Below, piece after piece: positions 34,070-43,050 of a stretch of 64,000 bases of DNA. Under the pieces are notes generated by a model. The model saw nothing but the letters and a program-made list of their open reading frames with translations. It was not told where the DNA came from and made no database searches. This DNA comes from JAEUMD01 sp050250815 (lineage in GTDB: Bacteria > Pseudomonadota > Alphaproteobacteria > Rhizobiales > Hyphomicrobiaceae), in assembly GCA_050250815.1 (NCBI GenBank), contig JBFWNY010000008.1:56220-120219 (forward strand), written 5' to 3'. The position numbers and the translations under genes were made by a program. Positions within the stretch are counted from its first letter, which is position 1, and each line of letters begins with the position of its first letter.

Positions 34070-35020
34070 ATGCCCGTCGAGACGACAACGCTCGCCCATT
34101 TGTCCGATGTTCACCTGACCCCACTGGTGGGCTTTACGCCGCGCCACTGGAACGTCAAGCGCACTCTGGGCGTGATCAACTGGCATCGGGGTCGACGCCG
34201 TGTGCACCGGCCCGATGTGGTCGATTCAATATCCCGAGACATCGCTCTGCAGAATCCCGACCACATCGCCGTCACGGGCGACCTGTGCAACGTCGGCCTG
34301 CCTGGAGAGTATTCAGCGGCGCTGGCCTGGCTCGAGACTATCGGCCCGCCCGGTGATGTCAGCGTCGTGCCGGGAAACCACGACATCTACAGCCACCTGA
34401 AGCGCCACGACGGGGTCGAGATGTGGCGCGCCTACATGCGCAGCGACGCATTCGGCCGGGACGTGCCGGGTGAGGCGGCGGGGCCTCGCGCCTTTCCCTA
34501 CGTGCGCCGCGTCGGCTGTATGGCGCTCATTGGCGTCAACTCGGCGGTGGAGACGCCGCCTTTCGTCGCGGCCGGCGAGGTGGGTACGGTGCAACGCAGC
34601 GCGCTCGCGCGGGTGCTCGATCATCTGCGATCGAGCGGGCTCGCCCGCATCGTCCTCATCCACCATCCACCGCTCCCAGGCCAGGCGCCGCCGCGGCGCG
34701 GCCTCAAGGACGCAGGACCGTTGGAAGAGGTACTCGCCGAGCATGGTGCGGAACTTGTCCTGCATGGCCACAACCATCGCGACAGCATCGCGTGGTGTCA
34801 TTCAGGGGCAGGAGCTCCTGTCCCCGTCGTGGGCATCGCATCGGGGTCTGCGGGGCGACGGCACGGTAACGAGCCGCTGGCCCGCTACAACCTCGTCCGC
34901 GTGCACCGCGATGAGGCCGGGGAATTTGCCATCGAGATCACAGGCCGGGGCATCACTGCGGCCCAAGGACCGGTGGGGGAGATCGAGCGCAAGCGGCTGT
35001 CGCCGGGAGCCGCGAGCTGA
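34070..35020 (+). CDS. Calcineurin-like metallophosphoesterase
   Basis: A 316-residue phosphoesterase with the metal-site motifs in order: D13 and H15 in SDVHL, GD at 70-71 (TGDLCN), GNHD at 102-105, an Ile-His-His-Pro-Pro block near 200, and HGHNH near 238. The fold hydrolyses phosphomonoesters or diesters such as cyclic nucleotides; the substrate is not evident. It starts divergently from the NUDIX gene. The Arg/Ser-rich C-terminal tail is probably flexible. Confidence 0.9.
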   Translation: MPVETTTLAHLSDVHLTPLVGFTPRHWNVKRTLGVINWHRGRRRVHRPDVVDSISRDIALQNPDHIAVTGDLCNVGLPGEYSAALAWLETIGPPGDVSVVPGNHDIYSHLKRHDGVEMWRAYMRSDAFGRDVPGEAAGPRAFPYVRRVGCMALIGVNSAVETPPFVAAGEVGTVQRSALARVLDHLRSSGLARIVLIHHPPLPGQAPPRRGLKDAGPLEEVLAEHGAELVLHGHNHRDSIAWCHSGAGAPVPVVGIASGSAGRRHGNEPLARYNLVRVHRDEAGEFAIEITGRGITAAQGPVGEIERKRLSPGAAS

Positions 35021-35164
35021 TCTCCGATGATCTTCAATGTAGGTTGGTAATCCCGAGCCGAGCGATGGACGCGGGGCTCGACCGCCTAAACCGCAGTTCC
35101 ATCGCCGCTGCGGTCGCGCTACTCAGCCTTTCATCTGAATCCTCCCTGGACCGGAGCAGAGACG

Positions 35165-36421
35165 ATGCGCGCTGGAGATGATCGCCTGAACGAGAGAGCT
35201 GCCGGGCCGGCCGCCGCATCCCGCCGCGGACTACCGCTTTGGGCGGTGATCCTGGCTGCCGCCGCCATAGCTGCCATCGGCATGGGGCTGCGGCAGGTCA
35301 TGGGCCTCTATCTCAAGCCGGTCAGCGAGACGCTTGGGCTCGGCCGCGAGGCCTTCGCGATGGCGATTGCCATTTCCAATATCGTCTGGGGTGTCTCCGC
35401 GCCGTTCACAGGTGCGGTGTCGGACAAGTACGGAACGGGCCGCGTCGCTGTTTTCGGTGCGCTGACGACGACGCTGGGACTGCTGACGCTCTATCTGGCG
35501 CGTACCGAGGCGGGCCTTATCGTCTCGGGCGTGCTGCTCGGGTTCGGTGTCGCCGGCTGCGGCGTCAACGCGATGGTCGGCGCGGTCGCGCGCCGCGTGA
35601 CGGCGGAGAACCGCACGCAGGCAATCGCCGCCATCGGCATGGGCAGCGGCGTCGGCATCCTCGTGGCGCTGCCTTACACGCATCTGCTGATGGAACTGCT
35701 CGGCTGGCAGACGAGCCTGCTCGTGCTTGCTGCCACCGCCGCGAGCATTCTGGCGCTGTCGGCAGCGGTAGCCGGGACACCTGTCGCGCTGCCGGGCGAG
35801 GACACGCAGCAAAGCCTCGGCGATGCCTTGCGGGAAGCTGTGCGGCATCCGAGCTTCTGGCTACTCAACGCGGGCTTCTTCGTGTGCGGCTTCCATGTTG
35901 TCTTCTACGGCACGCATCTGCCGGCCTATGTCGCCGACAAGGGAATGCCCGCGCACGTCGCCGTGATCGCGCTCACCGTCGTTGGCGTCGGCAACCTGAT
36001 CGGCACCTATCTGTCCGGCCAATGGGGGCGGCGCCTGCCCAAGCGGCACGGGCTCGCACTCATCTACATTGGCCGCGCCATCGTCTTCCTCGGCTTCCTG
36101 TTTCTGCCGATTACGCCTGTCACCGTGATCGTGCTGAGTGGCGCGCTCGGCCTGCTGTGGCTGTCGACGGTGCCGCTCACGACCGGACTGGTCGCAACAT
36201 TCTTCGGACCCAAGTGGATGACGATGCTCTATGGCCTCGTCTTCCTGTCGCACCAGGTCGGCTCATTCCTGGGGGCATGGCTCGGCGGCTACGTCTTCGA
36301 TATGCTGCGCAGCTACGATCAGATGTGGTGGATCTCGGTCTTCCTCGGGCTGCTGGCGGCCGCCGTCAACTGGCCGATCCGTGAAGAGCCCGTCCGCCGG
36401 GTCGCTGCCAAGGCCGCATGA
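35165..36421 (+). CDS. MFS transporter
   Basis: A 418-residue carrier with about twelve membrane helices. The first half has the conserved loop GAVSDKYGTGRVAVFG (motif A-like). The presence of GVGNLIGTYLSGQWGRRLPK in the second half is typical of oxalate/monocarboxylate-type MFS proteins (OFA/MCT-like group), a weak hint to organic-acid transport. GGAGCAGAGA precedes the ATG. Substrate is unknown. Confidence 0.9.
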   Translation: MRAGDDRLNERAAGPAAASRRGLPLWAVILAAAAIAAIGMGLRQVMGLYLKPVSETLGLGREAFAMAIAISNIVWGVSAPFTGAVSDKYGTGRVAVFGALTTTLGLLTLYLARTEAGLIVSGVLLGFGVAGCGVNAMVGAVARRVTAENRTQAIAAIGMGSGVGILVALPYTHLLMELLGWQTSLLVLAATAASILALSAAVAGTPVALPGEDTQQSLGDALREAVRHPSFWLLNAGFFVCGFHVVFYGTHLPAYVADKGMPAHVAVIALTVVGVGNLIGTYLSGQWGRRLPKRHGLALIYIGRAIVFLGFLFLPITPVTVIVLSGALGLLWLSTVPLTTGLVATFFGPKWMTMLYGLVFLSHQVGSFLGAWLGGYVFDMLRSYDQMWWISVFLGLLAAAVNWPIREEPVRRVAAKAA

Positions 36422-36457
36422 CCGTTCGGTCCCGGCACGTCACAATAGAGTTAATGC

Positions 36458-36658
36458 GTGAGCCCTATCTCGACCACGAACGGCAGTCGCGAGCCCGATG
36501 GGAGCCCCCCACCCGAGGCGACGCCGCGCGCCGCGCTCATGATGGCCGGTGCCGTTTCCATCTTACTGGTCGCCGCCGCGCTCTATCTGCTGGCTGTGCG
36601 CGGCGATGCGCTTTTTCTCGACCTCGCGGGCCTGTCGGGTCTGTTGTTCTGCTTCTGA
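36458..36658 (+). CDS. Small membrane protein (66 aa)
   Basis: A 66-residue protein with a polar N-terminus (Ser/Pro/Glu) and a hydrophobic helix near residues 28-46 (MMAGAVSILLVAAALYLLA), ending with GDALFLDLAGLSGLLFCF. The VRGDALFLDLAG-type end occurs, as I remember, in short alphaproteobacterial membrane proteins. The GTG start at 36458 is chosen because it gives the complete acidic N-terminus. It follows the MFS gene at 36 bases and may be co-transcribed. Confidence 0.5.
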   Translation: MSPISTTNGSREPDGSPPPEATPRAALMMAGAVSILLVAAALYLLAVRGDALFLDLAGLSGLLFCF

Positions 36659-36816
36659 GCTGACGACATGCGCTTGCGCTGCGGCGCGCGTGGGATACCC
36701 TTATCGAAAAAAGGGGAACGCCCCAGCCGTGATGCCGAGCACGATCTGCCCGGCATGTTCGCTGGAAGGCGCATCACAAACAAGCTCAACACGCGCCGGG
36801 TTCTTGGGAGGACGTC

Positions 36817-37332
36817 ATGCGTTGTTTTTGGAGGCTCGCCTTTTTCGGGCGGCCGTCATCGATCCATCGTGCCGCGGCATTGCTGCTGGCAGCGGCGTCT
36901 GCGGTAGCGCCGTTGCAGCCGGTCCTGGCGTCGGACGCGGTCAAGACGCGCACGATAGAGCGGCCGTTCGCCGACGCGCGCACCGACCTGCAGACGGCAA
37001 TCGTCAACCAGGGCCTCACCGTCGACTTCAACGGCCATGTCGGCGAGATGTTGAAGCGCACGGCGGCCGATGTCGGTGCCGGCAAGACGCTCTACAGCAA
37101 TGCGGAATACTTCACGTTCTGCTCGTCGCGCCTGTCGCGCAAGATGATGGAGGCCGATCTGGCGAACGCCGGACTCTGTCCCTACGTGATGTTTGTGTTC
37201 GAGGCGGCGGACAAGCCGGGTCATGTCACGATGGGCTATCGCCTGCTGCCCGCGGGCGAGGGCCCATCGCAAAAGCCACTGGCCGACATCAATGCGCTGC
37301 TCGAGAAGATCCTCGCCGAAGCGACAGAGTAG
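36817..37332 (+). CDS. DUF302-like exported protein
   Basis: A 171-residue exported protein with a signal peptide of about 38 residues (AAALLLAAASAVAPLQPVLA). The mature part (FADARTDLQTAIVNQGL and YVMFVFEAADKPGHVTMGYRLLP) resembles the DUF302 fold, including the two central strands, although the usual hydrophobic signature is diverged. Two cysteines occur (FTFCSSR and AGLCPY). GGGAGGACG precedes the ATG. A second, more typical DUF302 gene lies at 59193-59579. Function unknown. Confidence 0.7.
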   Translation: MRCFWRLAFFGRPSSIHRAAALLLAAASAVAPLQPVLASDAVKTRTIERPFADARTDLQTAIVNQGLTVDFNGHVGEMLKRTAADVGAGKTLYSNAEYFTFCSSRLSRKMMEADLANAGLCPYVMFVFEAADKPGHVTMGYRLLPAGEGPSQKPLADINALLEKILAEATE

Positions 37333-37361
37333 ATCCGGCCCGGATGCCTCGAAAGGCGACG

Positions 37362-38234
37362 TCATAGGCCGATCAGCAGGCCCGTGGCGTCGTCGGAGCG
37401 CTTGATGCGCGGACGGGCAAGAGCGCTCTCGTCGTGCTCGATTTCGCGAAGCTCGGCGATGAGCGGCGCGAGCCCCTTGGCTGTCGCCGCCGCCATCAGC
37501 TTCGCATCGTCGTAGCGGTGGAAGACGTCGACGAGGCGCATGAGGCCATCGCTCGCCAGTAGAAGCCGGCAGTCGCCGTGAGGCGTGAATGTGCCCGACA
37601 GCACGAGCGCAGGCGGCGGCGGTTCGATCGACAAGATGGCATAGCCACCCTCCCGGTTCATATGACTGCGCGCGGCGCGCAGTGTGGGCAGCATAGCGTG
37701 ACGCAATTGCATTTCCGCCAGCATTCCGCCGTCGCGCTCGGCCATGCGCCGCGATTGTTCCTCTATGGCGCTTGCGAGCTGCGCGTCTCCCGCGCGCTCG
37801 TCGCTTGGGCCGAAGCGGCGTACGCCCGAAGCGTCGGCGACGAGCAACGAGCAGTCTCCGAGCTGCACGTAGCCCAGGTGATCGCCGAAGTGTGCGAGCA
37901 CGATCCCCGCCGCAGATGGGTTCTCGTAAGCAGCCGCGGGCATGCGCGACGCGCACGCCGACAGTTCGTGCCGCATGCGCGCGGAAAGCTGCGCGGGAAG
38001 CGCCACCAGATCGGAGTGCGAGCGGACGGCAGCGTGCAACTCCGACAGCGCGTGGTCGAGTTGGCCCGCGATCCAGCTTGCGTCGGAGGCGGCCGCTGTC
38101 AGTGGCCGGTCGAGAATGTCAGTGGCGCCGTCGATGACCCAGGCGAGCCGCCCCGATGCTCCGGCGCGATCTTCGTTGACGGCACCGCTGGCGGCAGTGG
38201 CACGATCGAGCACGCGCATGGGACGCAAGGTCAT
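37362..38234 (-). CDS. PP2C-like serine/threonine phosphatase
   Basis: A 290-residue protein with the metal-dependent phosphatase layout: NEDRAG (residues 20-25), WVIDGATD (about 32-39), QLGDCSLLV (122-130), LLLASDGLMRL (225-235) and a C-terminal KRSDDATGLLI. These acidic motifs form the two-metal centre. The domain seems slightly divergent from canonical PP2C, but all the acidic positions are seen. Its substrate and the matching kinase are not in the window. Convergent with the DUF302-like gene. Confidence 0.85.
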   Translation of the reverse strand: MTLRPMRVLDRATAASGAVNEDRAGASGRLAWVIDGATDILDRPLTAAASDASWIAGQLDHALSELHAAVRSHSDLVALPAQLSARMRHELSACASRMPAAAYENPSAAGIVLAHFGDHLGYVQLGDCSLLVADASGVRRFGPSDERAGDAQLASAIEEQSRRMAERDGGMLAEMQLRHAMLPTLRAARSHMNREGGYAILSIEPPPPALVLSGTFTPHGDCRLLLASDGLMRLVDVFHRYDDAKLMAAATAKGLAPLIAELREIEHDESALARPRIKRSDDATGLLIGL

Positions 38235-38339
38235 TGTCGGATGGCTCCAAGCTGTTGCGGCGGCGAGCCTATACCCTGCGCATCGGCGTATCGACCGTGT
38301 GTCGCTGTTGACATCGTCATCGGGAGCAGATCAGATCGC

Positions 38340-38560
38340 CCCGTGCCGGTTTCCGAGCGGGGTGACGCCCGCCGGGACGAAAAAGGGAATTCGGAAAACG
38401 CACGCCCGTCTCGTAGGCGGAACGCGCAAGAGCCGAAGCTGCCCCCGCAACTGTAAGCAGCGAGCCTGTCCAGGAATGCCACTGTCGGCGCGGTTTGTCC
38501 GCCCGATGGGAAGGTTGGAGCCAGGCGCCCGAGCTGTGAGCCAGGAGACCTGCCGGCCCA
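38340..38560 (+). ncRNA. Cobalamin riboswitch
   Basis: The B12-box GCTGCCCCCGCAACTGTAA (38439-38457) is preceded by the AAAAGGGAA element (38380-38388) and followed by GGGAAGG and the AGCCAGGAGACCTGCC element (38538-38553). The 5' GTGCCGG and 3' CCTGCCGGC arms can form P1. It lies about 200 bases upstream of btuB, on the same strand, and should reduce btuB-btuFCD expression when adenosylcobalamin is plentiful. A hairpin-forming region follows at 38575-38620. Confidence 0.95.
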
Positions 38561-38755
38561 TGTCGCCCATCCACCGTGCGGGGCGCGCGGAGGAGCGGAA
38601 CCCCGTAGCGGCGACCGAGGTGCAACCAGGCATGGTGGCGCCCGATGTCGGCCGTGATCGGGTACTTCTCCCGATTGCTATGCTCCCAGCGTCCGTGCGG
38701 GCCTCTGCTGTCCGGCTCGGTTGCATGGTGCGTTCATGGTTCGGCTAGGAGCCTC

Positions 38756-40999
38756 ATGCCGTCTCGCTCATCGTGGGGACGGGCTATGAACTTGAAGTCA
38801 AGGACACAGACGAGAGGTCCAATCGCGCGCTTCGATTGGGTGAGAGGGGCAGCGCATTCGACCGCCGCAGCACTGGCGGCGACATGCGTCACGGCTGGGC
38901 CGGCATTGGCACAGCAGGCGCCCGGAACGGTCGCGTTGCCGCCGGTTGTCATCGAGGGGGCGGCGCTCGCCAAACCTGTTGTGAAGGCCAAGCCAGTAGC
39001 AAAGCCGCAGTCTGCCGTCGCGGACGATGCGACGCCTGCATCCGGCACCAAGAAGAAGACAAAAGTAAAATCCGCGGCCAGCGCTCCGGCTGCGCCGGGC
39101 GCACTGCCTCAAGAGGCAGGGTCGATCGAACTGGAAGGCGAAATCCAGCCGTCGTCGAGCGCTACTCGTGGGGTGCCTCGCGACGAGGTCGGCACGGCGA
39201 CGTCGGTTGTTACCCGCCAGATGCTGGAGGCCGCACAGATCCGCACTGCGGCCGATGCCCTGCGCGCGCTGCCCGGCGTCTCGGTGAGCCAGCAGGGCGG
39301 CGCAGGAAACATTTCGGTGGTGCGCATCCGCGGCGCGGAGAGCAACCACACGCTCGTCATCATCGACGGCGTTGAGGTCAACCCCAGTACGGACGGGTTC
39401 TACGATTTTGCCAATCTTTCCGCCGACGATATCGAACGTATCGAAGTGTTGCGCGGGCCGCAAAGCGGCCTTTACGGCAGCGGCGCGCTCGGCGGCGTCG
39501 TCAACATCGTCACCAGATCTGGGCGCGGACCGCTGACACTGCGTGCCGAGGGGGAGGCTGGCTCGTTCGATACGAAGGGCGGCCGCGTTGCCGTTTCCGG
39601 CGGCACGGACACCGCATGGGGCAGCCTCACGCTGTCGCGGCGTGAGACCGGCGGCTTCAACATCGCGCCTGTGGGGCGGGAGCGCGACGGCTCGACACTC
39701 AGCACTTTGTCGGCCAAGGCAGGCTTCAAGCCGTTCGAGGCATTGACGGTTTCAGGCAGCTTCCGGACCAGCCGGCTCGACGGCGATCGCGACGACTTCA
39801 ACGGTATTGTCGGCGGCTACTTCGTCGCCAACGACAACCTTTCGACGTTCGACACGCGCCAGTGGTCAGGACGGCTCGATGCCGAGCTTTCCCTGTTCGA
39901 CGGCGCGTGGACGCAGAAGATCTTCGCCACGCGCGCGCATCGCGATGCGCACGACATCGACCGTGGCCTCTTTCCTTCCAACACGCTCCTGATCGACGAC
40001 CGGTTGACCTATGGCTATACGACGACTGTGCGGCTGGATTCGCCCGGCAGCGCCGCGCGCCACTACGTGACGGGCCTCATCGAGAAGCAGGACGAGCGGT
40101 TCGAGCAGCCCGACGCAGGCAACTTCAGCGCCGAGCGAGGACGCCTCAGCTTCGCCGGCGAGGTGCGCGGCGAGTACTGGAACCTGGTGCATCTGGGTGC
40201 CACCGTGCGTCACGATGACAACGAGGTGTTCGACGATGCGACGAGCTGGCGCCTGCAGGGCTCGGCGCGCTTGCCTTCGTCGCCATTCCGCCTGCATGCG
40301 AGCTACGGCACCGGCATCAAGTATCCGAGCTTCGCGGAGCTTTACGGCACGTTCTTCCGCTACACGCCCAACCCCAACCTCAGGCCGGAGACGTCACGCG
40401 GATGGGACGTAGGCGTTGAGACGACACTGTGGTCGGGCCGGGCGGTCATCGACGTGACCTGGTTCAAGTCTAATCTCAGGAACGAGATCGTCGACGACTT
40501 CTCCGCTTTCCCGCTCATCACGTCGGACAATCTTGCCGGCACCAGCCGGCGGCAGGGGCTGGAAGTCGCTGGCCGCGTGGCGCTGCTCCCCGGCGTGACG
40601 CTGGGCGCCGCCTACACGTACCTCGACGCGGTGGACGACCAGGGCCTGACGGAAGTGCGGCGGCCGCGCCATCAAGGCCGTTTCGACATCGACTGGCGCT
40701 CGGCCGACCGGCGCGCGGCGCTCAATTTTTCCGCCGTCTACAACGGCAAGACGATCGATAATGCGTTCCTGATCGTGCCGCCGTTCGCGGAACGCTATGT
40801 GCTCGACGACTATTGGCTGCTGCGCATCGCCGGGTCCTACGAACTGGTGCCTGGCGTCGAAATGTTCGGCCGGGTGGAGAACTTGCTGGATCAGGATTAT
40901 CAGGAAGTCTTCGGCTACGAGACGGCGGGGCTTGCCGCCTATGCGGGATTGAGGATCAGGTTGGAGACGCCGCTCGATGTCGCGAGGCCGTTGAAGTGA
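38756..40999 (+). CDS. btuB: TonB-dependent cobalamin receptor BtuB
   Basis: A 747-residue outer-membrane receptor. An N-terminal signal and Ala/Lys-rich spacer (TonB-box region and a coiled insert KKKTKVKSAAS) precede the plug domain with VVTRQMLEAAQIRTAADALR, RGAESNHTLVIIDGVEVNP and RIEVLRGPQSGLYGSGALGG, then a 22-strand barrel ending GLRIRLETPLD. The ATG at 38756 follows AGGAG; another ATG at 38786 is possible. The riboswitch upstream and the btuFCD genes downstream make B12 (or cobinamide) the likely ligand. The long Pro/Ala/Lys insert before the plug is unusual. Confidence 0.9.
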   Translation: MPSRSSWGRAMNLKSRTQTRGPIARFDWVRGAAHSTAAALAATCVTAGPALAQQAPGTVALPPVVIEGAALAKPVVKAKPVAKPQSAVADDATPASGTKKKTKVKSAASAPAAPGALPQEAGSIELEGEIQPSSSATRGVPRDEVGTATSVVTRQMLEAAQIRTAADALRALPGVSVSQQGGAGNISVVRIRGAESNHTLVIIDGVEVNPSTDGFYDFANLSADDIERIEVLRGPQSGLYGSGALGGVVNIVTRSGRGPLTLRAEGEAGSFDTKGGRVAVSGGTDTAWGSLTLSRRETGGFNIAPVGRERDGSTLSTLSAKAGFKPFEALTVSGSFRTSRLDGDRDDFNGIVGGYFVANDNLSTFDTRQWSGRLDAELSLFDGAWTQKIFATRAHRDAHDIDRGLFPSNTLLIDDRLTYGYTTTVRLDSPGSAARHYVTGLIEKQDERFEQPDAGNFSAERGRLSFAGEVRGEYWNLVHLGATVRHDDNEVFDDATSWRLQGSARLPSSPFRLHASYGTGIKYPSFAELYGTFFRYTPNPNLRPETSRGWDVGVETTLWSGRAVIDVTWFKSNLRNEIVDDFSAFPLITSDNLAGTSRRQGLEVAGRVALLPGVTLGAAYTYLDAVDDQGLTEVRRPRHQGRFDIDWRSADRRAALNFSAVYNGKTIDNAFLIVPPFAERYVLDDYWLLRIAGSYELVPGVEMFGRVENLLDQDYQEVFGYETAGLAAYAGLRIRLETPLDVARPLK

Positions 41000-41045
41000 G
41001 ACACGCGCAGCCAGTAGCTCCGCCAATCGGGAACGCAGGACGAGG

Positions 41046-42029
41046 ATGACCAGCCGCTGGCATTGCGGGAGAGTGGCGCGCGCGGGTATTGCCGCCGCCG
41101 TATGCGCCGCTCTCTTCGTCGCGGTAGTGCCACTGCTATCGGGTGGCAGTGGCGCACCGCTGTCGGCTGGCGCGTCCCGGGCGGCAACGATTGCCGCGCC
41201 GAAGAGCAAGCCGCGCCGCATCGTTTCGCTCAACCTGTGCACCGATCAGCTCCTCGTCGATCTCGCCGACCGATCGGCCATTGCCGCATTGAGCCGGCTC
41301 GCTGCCGATCCGGTGCTCTCGACTGTCGCCGGCCGCGTCGAAGGTATGCGGATTGTGCGCGGGCGCGCCGAGGAGGTGCTCGCCCTGTCGCCCGATCTCG
41401 TCGTGACGACCGCTTATTCGACGCCCGAAGCGGTCGCCATGCTGCGGCGTCTCGGCGTGCCGGTGCTCATCGTGCCGTTGGCGAGCGATCTTGACGGCGT
41501 GCGCGAGGCCGTGCGGCTTCTGGCTGCGGGCATCGGTGAACCAGAGCGCGGCGAGCAGGTCGTGCGCGCCTTCGATGCCCGTCTCGCCGCAGCCGCGCCG
41601 CGCGAAACCGGCCGGCCGAGCGCGATCGCCTACCAGGTCAATTCGCTCACTTCCGGACCAGGTGGCCTCCTGCATGCGGCGCTGACCGCGGCCGGCTATC
41701 GCAATGCGGCTGAGCATATGGTGCTGGGGCCAGGCGCACGCCTGCCCCTCGAGACGCTCGTCACCAATCCCCCCGATCTCGTCGTGCTTGCCAACGCCCC
41801 CGATCAGTTCCGCACGCCACTTGCGGACAACCTGCGCCACCCGGCTTTCCGCGCAATCCTGTCGCGCGGCCGGCATGTGGGGATCGACATGCCCCTGTGG
41901 TTGTGCGGGACGCCGGCCATTGCCGATGCCGTCGAGCGACTGGCGGTGGAACAGCCCGCACTGGCAGTACGCAATACGGCATCCTCGTCCGAGACGGCAC
42001 GACGCAGGCGCGGTGGGAGCGATGGCTGA
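41046..42029 (+). CDS. btuF: B12 ABC transporter substrate-binding protein (BtuF)
   Basis: A 327-residue periplasmic binding protein. A signal segment (about 15-50) is followed by SLNLCTDQLLVDLADRS, the cobalamin-binding fold (PF01497 type) and the strand-helix units VLALSPDLVVTTAYSTPEAV and LRRLGVPVLIVPLAS. GGACGAGG precedes the ATG closely. Its end overlaps btuC by eight bases, so translation is coupled. It should deliver B12 from the periplasm to the BtuCD permease. Confidence 0.9.
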   Translation: MTSRWHCGRVARAGIAAAVCAALFVAVVPLLSGGSGAPLSAGASRAATIAAPKSKPRRIVSLNLCTDQLLVDLADRSAIAALSRLAADPVLSTVAGRVEGMRIVRGRAEEVLALSPDLVVTTAYSTPEAVAMLRRLGVPVLIVPLASDLDGVREAVRLLAAGIGEPERGEQVVRAFDARLAAAAPRETGRPSAIAYQVNSLTSGPGGLLHAALTAAGYRNAAEHMVLGPGARLPLETLVTNPPDLVVLANAPDQFRTPLADNLRHPAFRAILSRGRHVGIDMPLWLCGTPAIADAVERLAVEQPALAVRNTASSSETARRRRGGSDG

Positions 42030-43050
42030 GCCGGAGACGCGGGCCGTTGCGCCAGGGGTGCATGCATCGTTAGGCCCGCCGTGGTCGCAGCGCACGCTGC
42101 TGGCGGGTCTCGGTGCGGCTCTCGCGTGCGCGTTCTTCTTGTCGCTGCTGCTCGGCCCCGACGGCCTGGGCTTGCCGCAGCAGAGCGACGCGGCGCGGCT
42201 CGTGCTGGTCGAGATCCGCCTGCCGCGCGCCGTTCTCGGCTTGCTGGTCGGTGCCACGCTGGGGCTGTCGGGTGCCGCACTGCAGGGGTACCTGCGCAAT
42301 CCGCTCGCTGAACCAGGCCTCGTCGGCGTTTCGGCCGGTGCATCCTTCGGTGCGGTCGTGGCTGTGCACAGCGGGGCGGCGGCAGCCTTTTCCTTCGCCT
42401 TGCCGCTTGGCGGTCTCATCGGTGCCGCTCTCGCCACCCTGGCGGTCGTCGTGCTCGCGGGGCCGCGGACATCGCCCGTGACGCTGATCCTGGCCGGTGT
42501 CGCAATCTCCAGCCTCGCCGGTGCGCTCACCTCGCTCGCGCTCAATCTGGCGCCCAATCCTTTCGCCTCCGTCGAGATGCTCTATTGGATTATGGGATCG
42601 CTCAACGACCGCAGTCTCGAGCATCTTTGGATCTCCGCACCACTCATCATCGCGGGATGGGCGTTGCTGCTCGGGCTCGCCGGGCCGCTGGACGCGCTGA
42701 CGCTGGGTGAGGACGTCGCGCGAAATCTGGGCGTCGATCTCGATCGCCTGCGCACGCGGCTGGTTGCAGGCGTCGCGCTGGCCGTCGGCGCGGCGACCGC
42801 CGTCAGCGGCACCATTGGCTTCGTCGGCCTCGTCGTTCCGCACCTCCTTCGCCCGCTTGTCGGCCATGCGCCAGGCCGTCTCCTGGTGCCGAGCCTGCTC
42901 GGCGGGGCCATCGCGGTGCTGGTCGCCGACGTTGGCGTGCGGCTCGCGGCCCCCGCTGGCGACATCAAACTCGGCGTGCTCACCGCTCTTGTCGGCGCAC
43001 CATTCTTTCTCTGGCTGGTGCTGGTGACCCGGCGGGAGATTGCGCCATGA
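42022..43050 (+). CDS. btuC: B12 ABC transporter permease (BtuC, FecCD type)
   Basis: A 342-residue inner-membrane permease with about nine or ten helices, including RLPRAVLGLLVGATLGLSGA, GVSAGASFGAVVAV and the cytoplasmic coupling element TLGEDVARNLGVDLDRLR, plus VGLVVPHLLRPLVG near the end. The start at 42022 overlaps the btuF stop, and the stop overlaps btuD by four bases (ATGA). These are the hallmarks of a FecCD-family permease for vitamin B12 or siderophores; B12 is favoured by context. Confidence 0.93.
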   Translation: MAEPETRAVAPGVHASLGPPWSQRTLLAGLGAALACAFFLSLLLGPDGLGLPQQSDAARLVLVEIRLPRAVLGLLVGATLGLSGAALQGYLRNPLAEPGLVGVSAGASFGAVVAVHSGAAAAFSFALPLGGLIGAALATLAVVVLAGPRTSPVTLILAGVAISSLAGALTSLALNLAPNPFASVEMLYWIMGSLNDRSLEHLWISAPLIIAGWALLLGLAGPLDALTLGEDVARNLGVDLDRLRTRLVAGVALAVGAATAVSGTIGFVGLVVPHLLRPLVGHAPGRLLVPSLLGGAIAVLVADVGVRLAAPAGDIKLGVLTALVGAPFFLWLVLVTRREIAP

